From: Patescibacteria group bacterium
Lineage (GTDB): Bacteria > Patescibacteriota > Microgenomatia > UBA8517
Direction of reading: 5' to 3'
Assembly (NCBI GenBank): GCA_018826545.1
Contig: JAHKAL010000024.1
Coordinates: 1 to 5,253, forward strand
DNA: 5,253 nt
Part shown: piece after piece, positions 1 to 4,769 of the stretch
Layout of the letters: the number at the start of each line of letters is the position of its first letter
How positions within the stretch are numbered: the first letter of the stretch is position 1
Notes under the pieces: generated by a model
What the model was told of the DNA's origin: nothing
Database searches by the model: none
The model's input: the letters and a program-made list of their open reading frames with translations, nothing else
Translations under genes and position numbers: made by a program

Positions 1-71
1 AATAAAACCAAAACCTCGTTATATTTAGTAAAATGGCTGGCCAGTGCCTGATCCAGATGTCTAACTATCAT
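1..71 (-). CDS. Start of a probable P-loop ATPase (DUF4143-like), truncated by window edge
   Basis: The minus strand reads an ATG at 71 followed by 23 open codons to the window edge. The peptide begins MIVRHLDQALASHF and ends YNEVLVL. This has the layout I know from N-termini of AAA-type ATPases carrying a DUF4143 domain: a short basic start, an amphipathic helix, then a hydrophobic beta strand that runs into a GxRQxGKT Walker A loop. The Walker A loop would fall just outside the window, so the family call is inference. Other reading frames here contain stops or lack a start. A strong promoter lies 10 bases upstream of the ATG, which supports a real start, and the very short leader fits the lack of Shine-Dalgarno sites elsewhere in the window. 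Such ATPases are often stand-alone accessory genes. It could also be another nucleotide-binding protein with a similar first strand. Confidence 0.45.
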   Translation of the reverse strand, partial: MIVRHLDQALASHFTKYNEVLVL

Positions 72-92
72 AGTATATACATACTAGTATAG
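65..92. promoter_or_regulatory. Imperfect palindrome over promoter -10 and start codon (candidate operator)
   Basis: The left arm CTATCATAGTAT (65-76) and right arm ATACTAGTATAG (81-92) pair at 10 of 12 positions around the 4-base centre ATAC. The element covers the -10 hexamer (81-86) and the ATG (69-71) of the leftward gene. That is a classic place for repressor binding. It is too AT-rich and lacks the U tract needed for a terminator. Operator function is inferred from position only. Confidence 0.4.
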
Positions 93-109
93 ACTTTTAT
101 GTATGTCAA
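81..109 (-). promoter_or_regulatory. Sigma70-type promoter of the leftward ATPase-like gene
   Basis: On the minus strand there is a perfect -35 TTGACA (109-104), a 17-base spacer, and a -10 TAGTAT (86-81, 4 of 6 matches to TATAAT). Transcription would start about 7 bases further on, only a few bases before the ATG at 71, giving a nearly leaderless mRNA. It is the best-matching promoter in the window. Confidence 0.55.
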
Positions 110-236
110 GTACCGTTTGGTCCAGACTCTTATGAAGAAAAATTGATGTCAAATATTGCACGATGTTTCAAATTGACTAGAAATTAGAAACTAAATGAAC
201 AATCCTTTCAAAAACATTTCTCTCTGTAATAATCTA

Positions 237-338
237 TCACTTTCTGGCACTTGGAAGTTCAAACTCAAACTTAAATTCTAAAGATGGGATGATGTGTTGG
301 CTTTCCCAACAGATAAGCTCATGAGGGTATTTTAACAT
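237..338 (-). CDS. Small hypothetical protein, 33 aa
   Basis: An ORF of 33 codons starts at ATG 338, 13 bases after the methyltransferase stop, and ends with TGA at 237-239. The peptide begins MLKYPHELICWESQHIIPS and continues into a stretch of alternating charged and hydrophobic residues (EFKFEFEL), ending in SARK. This composition looks more like a beta-strand-containing protein than random AT-rich translation, which would be rich in Lys, Asn, Ile and Leu. It has no signal peptide, no membrane segment and no clear ribosome-binding site. An in-frame TGA lies a few codons upstream, so the start is fixed. Its spacing suggests co-transcription with the methyltransferase. I do not recognise a family, and it may be a chance ORF or a remnant of a longer gene. 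Confidence 0.4.
   Translation of the reverse strand: MLKYPHELICWESQHIIPSLEFKFEFELPSARK
295..311. repeat. Small perfect inverted repeat inside the 33-aa ORF
   Basis: TGTTGG (295-300) and CCAACA (306-311) are perfect inverted arms around a 5-base loop, 41 bases past the methyltransferase stop on the minus strand. No T tract follows on either strand, so it is not a standard terminator. It may simply be coincidental within the small ORF. Confidence 0.3.
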
Positions 339-351
339 GGGGAATGTCTTG

Positions 352-1102
352 CTATTTCAGTAGTATAAATAATCCATTTTCCATTTCTTCAACAGTCAGA
401 TCGGTTTTGGTGATGTAAGGATAGAGATCAACCCATGGCCAATCAAGCATCATTTTATTAGTATTAACATCTTCCCAACGAAGAGAAGAATTAAATAGGT
501 GAAGATGACCAACATAATTACTATGTTCGGAAAACCAATGGTCGTAGGAATATCGATCTTTCTCTTCTTTTAGCTCGTACTTACTAATGGCAACGTTACT
601 TTCTAAAGCAAAGAGGGCATTCATGGAAACAAGCAATGGATATCTTCTACCTGCTTTTCTTCCAATATCTTTTACCAAATCATAATCAAAACAATTAGCC
701 CTAATTACACTGTCGCTAAAGGTTGGGATAGAATTTTGATTGCCTCTTATGATTTTTTCCACCGTTTCTAAATCAATTATTGAGCGATAAACTGGCGTTT
801 CTAAAGTTTTGGAAAGATCCATTCCTACGAAAAGAGCCTGTGGAAAAGTTTCTCTTATAACTTCTCTCATTAATTTTGGTCGTCCTACCCCACACCCCTT
901 CTATAACCATATCAACAAGAGAAAGTATTGGGTATTTTTCTTTAAGACACTCTATCTGGTCTGATAGACTATTCACCAATTTCAGTTGCTCAGAAGTAAA
1001 CGCCATTTCAAATAAAGACTGTATTTCTTCAGAAGATACTTCCATCTTACCATCGTATACAGAGTAGTCCTTATACCAACGGGTAGATTCTTTATTAGTC
1101 AT
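352..1102 (-). pseudogene. Class I SAM-dependent methyltransferase, frameshifted
   Basis: Two overlapping minus-strand ORFs, 1102-773 (N-terminal part) and 870-352 (C-terminal part), are pieces of one gene. Zero-frame codons from ATG 1102 give 69 residues ending VDMVIEG. After skipping one G of the G4 run at 895-898, reading continues CGVGRPKLM and then the 870-352 frame, making 249 residues in all. The join recreates the glycine-rich SAM-binding motif I, EGCGVGR (residues 68-74). Motif II follows as FVGMDLS, whose Asp should bind the ribose hydroxyls. A later VIRANCFD matches the position of the acidic adenine-contact loop, and PLLVSMNALFALE matches the strand-4 region. The length is normal for a single-domain Rossmann methyltransferase. 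The substrate cannot be told. The gene follows a 55-residue membrane peptide by 11 bases, probably in one transcript. No Shine-Dalgarno site precedes ATG 1102. As written, the protein is broken after motif I: the N-terminal frame continues 40 residues of unrelated sequence to a stop. The cause may be mutation, recoding or a sequencing error in the short G run. Methyltransferase identity is well supported; loss of function is not certain. Confidence 0.8.
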
Positions 1103-1113
1103 AAGTAAAAATA

Positions 1114-1281
1114 TTAATAGATATCGAAAAATTCTATTTTAGTTTTGAATGCAGTATTATATCCTATAACTAACAAAAAAACAAAAGTTATACTGACAAG
1201 AAATAAATCCCGATGTTTAGTTTGAAACTTAATATCTTGAATATCTCCTTTCTTTATACTTGCAAGCATTTCTTCTAACAT
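1114..1281 (-). CDS. Small single-pass membrane protein, 55 aa
   Basis: ATG 1281 opens a 55-codon ORF that ends with TAA at 1114-1116, only 11 bases before the methyltransferase start. Residues 1-26 form a charged, probably helical cytoplasmic segment beginning MLEEMLASIKKGDIQDIKF. Residues about 27-43 (LFLVSITFVFLLVIGYN) form one transmembrane helix. The tail is short and basic, then aromatic (KTKIEFFDIY). An in-frame TAA lies eight codons upstream with no other start between, so the start is well defined, though it has no Shine-Dalgarno site. The gene may be translated and transcribed with the methyltransferase, for which it could serve as a membrane anchor or partner. That role is only inferred from adjacency. 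I recognise no family. Confidence 0.55.
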   Translation of the reverse strand: MLEEMLASIKKGDIQDIKFQTKHRDLFLVSITFVFLLVIGYNTAFKTKIEFFDIY

Positions 1282-1348
1282 GTGCTGATAAAAGAAGATG
1301 CATTAGGCAATTTTCGGAAATCTTTTGATTCCCCTTTTATCCTTGTGC

Positions 1349-1377
1349 AATCTGTCGTATGACAGATTAAATTAATC
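1349..1377. repeat. Double palindrome between the MFS gene and the methyltransferase unit
   Basis: AATCTGTC (1349-1356) and GACAGATT (1361-1368) are perfect 8-base inverted arms around GTAT. A second palindrome, GATTAA-A-TTAATC (1365-1377), shares its left half with the first one's right arm and reaches into the MFS stop codon. Neither is followed by a T tract, so it does not look like an intrinsic terminator. It could be a protein-binding site controlling the downstream membrane peptide and methyltransferase, or a stabilising 3' hairpin on the MFS mRNA. Confidence 0.45.
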
Positions 1378-1954
1378 AAGCACTACTTTTCAAAAAATAC
1401 TTACGAATTTTTATCAAAGCAATAATCCCTATTATGCCCATAACTGGCGCTATCATAAAAACATAGTTAAAACCAAATGTATCAGCTATATAACCACTCA
1501 AGATGGCTGCAGTCGCGGCCTTTAAGCCGTTTGCTGATGCATTAAAACTCCATTCAAAAGCTTCTTTTCCCCTGTCTATATTCCGAGAGTATAGCCCGCG
1601 CCACGCAGGATAGGAAATGGCAACCATTATACCGCCAATAAATTGTAATAAGTATATATGCCAGATACTAGTTGCCCAAATATAAAAAATCGGCAAAAAA
1701 GAAATAACTGCATAACCAAAAAATAGATACTTATATTCATCAGCGTTTCCTTTTGTTTTATCAAAATACCTTGCCATTACCAAAGAAAAAAGCTGTCCAA
1801 CTAATAGATTAATAGCTAAAGCAATACCCACAATCTTAAGGTTACCATTATCAATTTTCTCGATAACAAAAACGGAAAAAATAGGAGAAAGAAGATTAAT
1901 ACCATAAAGAGAAAAAACATCTAATAAGGTTAGAAGTTTTACTTTTGTATTCAT
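1376..1954 (-). CDS. Half-size MFS-type membrane transporter, 6 TM helices
   Basis: This 192-residue integral membrane protein resembles one half of a major facilitator superfamily transporter. Hydrophobic segments lie at about 7-30, 40-60, 75-92, 96-116, 138-158 and 162-184. The loop after helix 2, ARYFDKTKG (61-69), matches the conserved MFS motif A, and the region YPAWRGLYSRNIDRGKEAFE (115-134) sits in the helix 4-5 loop. I recall short six-helix proteins of this pattern as a recurrent family in Patescibacteria, so it is probably complete and not a truncated 12-helix gene. It would have to dimerise to make a full transport pore. Substrate is unknown. The frame is open further up to a TTG at 1990, but the ATG at 1954 (MNTKVKLL) is the likelier start because it places helix 1 near the N-terminus. 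It lies downstream of the GNAT gene on the same strand, within about 115 bases, and is probably co-transcribed with it. Confidence 0.75.
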   Translation of the reverse strand: MNTKVKLLTLLDVFSLYGINLLSPIFSVFVIEKIDNGNLKIVGIALAINLLVGQLFSLVMARYFDKTKGNADEYKYLFFGYAVISFLPIFYIWATSIWHIYLLQFIGGIMVAISYPAWRGLYSRNIDRGKEAFEWSFNASANGLKAATAAILSGYIADTFGFNYVFMIAPVMGIIGIIALIKIRKYFLKSSA

Positions 1955-1980
1955 ATATTTAATTTTAATATCAATATACT

Positions 1981-2070
1981 CTAAGAACAATCTTGTTCAT
2001 GTTTTTCTAAACCAAACCCTGGATTTAATTTTGCTGAACATACTTTATTATGTGATGTCCATGGATACAT
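1981..2070 (-). CDS. Possible 29-aa peptide coupled to the GNAT gene
   Basis: An ATG at 2070 overlaps the TGA stop of the acetyltransferase as TGATG, a typical translational-coupling arrangement. The ORF runs 29 codons to TAG at 1981-1983, ending 26 bases before the MFS start. The peptide begins MYPWTSHNKVCSAKLNPGFG and ends EKHEQDCS. It is hydrophilic, with two cysteines, and has no membrane segment. Its Gly, Pro, His and Trp content is unusual for chance translation of such AT-rich DNA. I recognise no family, and a short leader without function is the alternative. Confidence 0.3.
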   Translation of the reverse strand: MYPWTSHNKVCSAKLNPGFGLEKHEQDCS

Positions 2071-2600
2071 CAATCTTTGTCTAAATCCATATAGAAAAAT
2101 ATTTGATCAAATATTTTTTCATCATCCCACGGTTCCTTAAATCCTCGGGGTAATCTCCCATATTGAATAAATCCCAGCCTCCTATAAACTGTTTCTCCAG
2201 GTGTTCTACCGCGGACGCTGGTTTCCAAAATCAAAATACCATTTTCAAGACATAGCTTTTTACACTTATTAAATAAAAGTCTTGCGATTCCTTTTTTTTG
2301 ATAGCGAGGATTAACAACAACGTCAAACAGTTCACCTCGATGTCTTTCTAAAACATGCTGTTTAAATTCAACTTTTATATTACCAACAACTATACCGTCG
2401 ACCTCCGCTACCAAATGGAAAGCTGTTCCGAGCCTTGTTTTTTCAAGACTTTTGTTAATTATTTCTCTAGTTTGATCAAGTGAGTCGCGAGAATAAATAT
2501 TTTTCTGCAAACTTTCAACGTCAGAGATTTTTACTGGTCTGATAGTAATATTTGTATTTATAGATTTCATATAACTCGTTTTTATACGAAACGTTTTCAT
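2070..2600 (-). CDS. GNAT-family N-acetyltransferase
   Basis: This 176-residue protein has the Gcn5-related fold and should transfer an acetyl group from acetyl-CoA to an amine in the cytoplasm. The N-terminal strand and helix are ITIRPVKISDVESLQK (19-33). Strands 2-3 read FHLVAEVDGIVVGNIKVEF (61-79). Motif A follows as LFDVVVNPRYQKKGIARLLF (91-110), in which QKKGIA (101-106) is the pyrophosphate-binding Q/R-x-x-G-x-G/A signature. Motif B is YRRLGFIQYGRLPRGF (139-154), and a C-terminal strand IFFYMDL closes the domain. Length is normal for a single GNAT domain. The GRLPRGFKEPW segment and the terminal FFYMDL resemble small-molecule or stress-type GNATs, but the acceptor cannot be named. Start may be ATG 2600 or Met11 at 2570; neither has a Shine-Dalgarno site, and Met11 places the fold closer to the usual distance from the N-terminus. 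It heads a likely unit with the 29-codon ORF and the MFS gene. Confidence 0.85.
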   Translation of the reverse strand: MKTFRIKTSYMKSINTNITIRPVKISDVESLQKNIYSRDSLDQTREIINKSLEKTRLGTAFHLVAEVDGIVVGNIKVEFKQHVLERHRGELFDVVVNPRYQKKGIARLLFNKCKKLCLENGILILETSVRGRTPGETVYRRLGFIQYGRLPRGFKEPWDDEKIFDQIFFYMDLDKD

Positions 2601-2664
2601 ATTTTCATTAAAACATTAAATGTTAAACAAAAATTTCTTAGTATTAAACTACATAAAAACTGTT

Positions 2665-4344
2665 TTAGTGCAGTTTTGCCTTTTTTTCTTTAATAAACAG
2701 ACTCCAATCTTCAATCACACCAACAATTGTCTGGATTGGCATATCTATAAGAACTGTAAAGAAAACACTTACAATATTATATTCTTTCCATTTTTCTGCC
2801 ACCCACTGGCCAATCCTACCTATTGGAACAGACAGTGTATCTAAAATGAATTCCCAAAAGACAGATTTTTCTTCAACCAATAATTCTTTGGATTTTTGCC
2901 TAATTAATAGAGCTGCAAATACTATAACTGCAACATTTATGGTATCTACATAAACTGAAGTAATTGGCACTTTTGCAATATAAAAAATCCAAAAAATAAA
3001 ACCCAAAGTGGTTCCCATTCCTAAGAAATAAAAAAATCCTACCAATAATTTTACGATAAAACCTCTTTTTCTTTTTAGTCTTATTTCATAATATTCCTGC
3101 TTTTCATTTTTATAAATTATTTTTTTCAAAGCCACTAGTAAATTTTCAAGATTTTTTTGCCCTGGTGTTTTAACCAGTAAAACCAAAATAAACATTAGAA
3201 ATGTTGGCAGAAGAATATCAACAAAAATTGCCAGCACATTAAACTTTCCATAAAAAAACTTAGCAATTGGAACTTCAACGAGAAACAAAGAAACAGCCGA
3301 AGCAACCAATACCGATAAGGTTGAAAAAATAGCCATTTTAAAAAGTCTTGTTTTTAAAGAGGCAAGTCTTTTGTTATACACTTCAACAACCGTACTTCCA
3401 AAGTCTTTCCAGTTAAAAATCCTGTCTGAAATATCCTGATCACTCCTTCCCAATTCTTCTAGAACATCATATAAAATTAAAAATAAAGTGTCATATTGTT
3501 CACAAGCAATATAAAAATCATTTGCGTAAGGGTGTTCAAAATCTTTTTTAATTTCATCTTGTATCTTTAATATATTCTTAGAAAAGTAATTTAAATTTTT
3601 TTCATTTACATTTTTCCAGTCAGGATATTTAAGTTTTAAAAGTTTATATGTGATTATCGGGTTGTCTAATCTAAAAAGAGTAAGTTGTGAAGCAATATAG
3701 ATCTGAATAAATTTTTCATTATCCGTAATATTTACAGTCGGATCAATTTGGATTTTTCCAAACATAACTTCACTCATGTAGTTTATTAGGACCATTTCTT
3801 TTAAAGAAGGAAGTAGAATTTCTTCAATTTCACAAGCGGCAATTTCCAAAAACCAATTGTAAAAATTTATCTTGTCTTTAATTTTTAAGGAGGAGTTTTT
3901 TAGGGACAATGGATTATTTCCAAAAATATAAATATATTTTTCTAAAATCTTTTGGACATTTGGTAGTTTTTCTCTTGGAATTTTATTATTCGGCAAATGC
4001 CCTCCTCTAACAAGCTCCAAGACTAATGATTCTGATGCATCTTTTAAATTAAATCCGTTAACAACTCTTATGCCTGAGATTTCATATATAAATCTTCTTT
4101 TCAATCCCCTTTCAATTGCAGTTCTTCTTAATAAGTGTTCTTCTTTCCAATCGACTACTGCCCTTATTTTTTCATAAAAAGCAGCAACCTTTGAAGCAAT
4201 TTCGTCTACATGAATATACGGACCGACAGATATTTCTTCCTTTAGTGCCCTTTTGTAACTGTAAAGCAATCTATCAGTTTCTTGAGTAAAATCATAGGAA
4301 TCAATCAATTCTTTTTGTTCCAAAGATGTAATCTTTTTTTTCAT
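2665..4344 (-). CDS. Conserved-looking membrane protein of unknown function, 559 aa
   Basis: I do not recognise a characterised family. The layout is a large soluble N-terminal half (about 1-335) followed by a membrane half. The N-terminal half is helical and charged, with the striking segment VGPYIHVDEIASKVAAFYEK (40-59), then RAVVDWKEEHLLRRTAIERG (61-80), then a patch rich in aromatic residues. Hydrophobic helices lie at about 337-360, 369-391, 430-457 and 466-482. They are joined by a cytoplasmic-looking basic loop (393-429, KTPGQKN to RLKRKRG). A C-terminal amphipathic or re-entrant region follows (500-546), then a Lys-rich tail. There are no Walker motifs, metal-binding Cys/His clusters or known catalytic signatures. 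From memory, proteins with this VGPYIHVDEIA and WKEEHLLRRTAIER pattern recur as hypothetical proteins in Microgenomates genomes, which would make it a lineage-specific envelope protein. It starts at ATG 4344, has an extended -10 promoter just upstream, and is divergent from the 106-residue gene. Confidence 0.8.
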   Translation of the reverse strand: MKKKITSLEQKELIDSYDFTQETDRLLYSYKRALKEEISVGPYIHVDEIASKVAAFYEKIRAVVDWKEEHLLRRTAIERGLKRRFIYEISGIRVVNGFNLKDASESLVLELVRGGHLPNNKIPREKLPNVQKILEKYIYIFGNNPLSLKNSSLKIKDKINFYNWFLEIAACEIEEILLPSLKEMVLINYMSEVMFGKIQIDPTVNITDNEKFIQIYIASQLTLFRLDNPIITYKLLKLKYPDWKNVNEKNLNYFSKNILKIQDEIKKDFEHPYANDFYIACEQYDTLFLILYDVLEELGRSDQDISDRIFNWKDFGSTVVEVYNKRLASLKTRLFKMAIFSTLSVLVASAVSLFLVEVPIAKFFYGKFNVLAIFVDILLPTFLMFILVLLVKTPGQKNLENLLVALKKIIYKNEKQEYYEIRLKRKRGFIVKLLVGFFYFLGMGTTLGFIFWIFYIAKVPITSVYVDTINVAVIVFAALLIRQKSKELLVEEKSVFWEFILDTLSVPIGRIGQWVAEKWKEYNIVSVFFTVLIDMPIQTIVGVIEDWSLFIKEKKAKLH

Positions 4345-4351
4345 GATAAAA

Positions 4352-4366
4352 ACAATAGTTTATTGT
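4352..4366. repeat. Inverted repeat overlapping the -10 of the membrane-protein gene
   Basis: ACAATA (4352-4357) and TATTGT (4361-4366) are perfect 6-base arms around GTT. The repeat overlaps the proposed -10 hexamer at 4367-4362 and the transcription start region. It may be a small operator, or chance in AT-rich DNA. Confidence 0.3.
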
Positions 4367-4370
4367 ATCA
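4362..4370 (-). promoter_or_regulatory. Extended -10 promoter for the 559-aa membrane protein
   Basis: The minus strand reads TGATACAAT at 4370-4362, an exact TGN extended -10 followed by a -10 with 5 of 6 consensus bases. No good -35 lies at the right distance, which is usual for extended -10 promoters. The start of transcription would fall about 10 bases before ATG 4344, giving a very short leader. Confidence 0.45.
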
Positions 4371-4409
4371 AAATTAAGGCTGGATAGCACAGAAACATGA
4401 ATACTCTAC

Positions 4410-4437
4410 TTGCATTTACTGGAAAATACAGTTTAAA
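4410..4437 (+). promoter_or_regulatory. Weak candidate promoter for the 106-aa gene
   Basis: TTGCAT (4410-4415) and TTTAAA (4432-4437) are separated by 16 bases, and the -10 ends 11 bases before ATG 4449. The matches are modest (4 of 6 at each hexamer), so this rests mainly on its place in the divergent gap. A nearly leaderless transcript would follow. Confidence 0.3.
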
Positions 4438-4448
4438 GTTATCTCTGT

Positions 4449-4769
4449 ATGACAAAATTCAAAGAATATTTCCAAAGAATGATAGAACAAAACCAAGATG
4501 CCTTTGACAAATTTAGAACTGTTCACAACGAATACACACTTAATCCAGATCCAAATCAAGAAAACTACAATATAGAAGGGAAAAAAATATTAAAAATAAT
4601 TAAAGAATGGGAATCAAAACTCTGCAATCAGCAAGAAAAAACTTATTCACAGTACGCTGGAAAATTGGCAGAGAAATTCTGGGAAGAAGTAAGAAAAGAA
4701 TATCCAATGATTGATCACATTGGAATAATTGTAAAAAAATTTAATCTCAAAAAAATTAACTTAAACTAA
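4449..4769 (+). CDS. Hypothetical soluble helical protein, 106 aa
   Basis: This is the only gene found on the plus strand. It encodes a soluble, charged protein that looks almost entirely helical. An N-terminal amphipathic helix reads MTKFKEYFQRMIEQNQDAFD (1-20), followed by FRTVHNEYTLNPD and a middle helix GKKILKIIKEWESKLC (44-59). A conserved-looking segment YSQYAGKLAEKFWEEVRKEY (66-85) comes before DHIGIIVKKF (89-98). It has one Cys, no signal peptide and no membrane segment. I recall proteins of this length and pattern, including the LAEKFWEEVRK core, in many Microgenomates genomes, always without a known function. The start at ATG 4449 has no Shine-Dalgarno site. It is transcribed divergently from the 559-residue membrane protein and its stop overlaps the stop of the convergent gene on its right. 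Confidence 0.75.
   Translation: MTKFKEYFQRMIEQNQDAFDKFRTVHNEYTLNPDPNQENYNIEGKKILKIIKEWESKLCNQQEKTYSQYAGKLAEKFWEEVRKEYPMIDHIGIIVKKFNLKKINLN

Noticed and set aside
33..92. 19-codon plus-strand ORF starting in the relatively GC-rich patch
   Set aside because: The patch is explained by the minus-strand ATPase-like N-terminus, and the ORF ends inside the palindrome.
352..870. The 172-residue ORF as a separate gene starting at Met 870
   Set aside because: It would lack the SAM-binding glycine loop, which lies just upstream in the same frame and joins the upstream ORF after one base is removed.
876..1067. 63-codon plus-strand ORF
   Set aside because: It lies wholly opposite the methyltransferase N-terminal half, whose frame shows real family motifs; the plus frame has no recognisable content.
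1955..1990. TTG start at 1990 for the MFS gene
   Set aside because: It adds a hydrophilic 12-residue extension with no ribosome-binding site; the ATG at 1954 places helix 1 normally.
2612..2624. AACAT/ATGTT inverted repeat upstream of the GNAT gene
   Set aside because: The arms are only 5 bases, built from AT-rich sequence, and lie near no convincing -10 or -35.
2620..2844. 74-codon plus-strand ORF
   Set aside because: It mostly lies opposite the C-terminal coding region of the 559-residue membrane protein and has random AT-rich composition (Phe, Asn, Ile, Lys).
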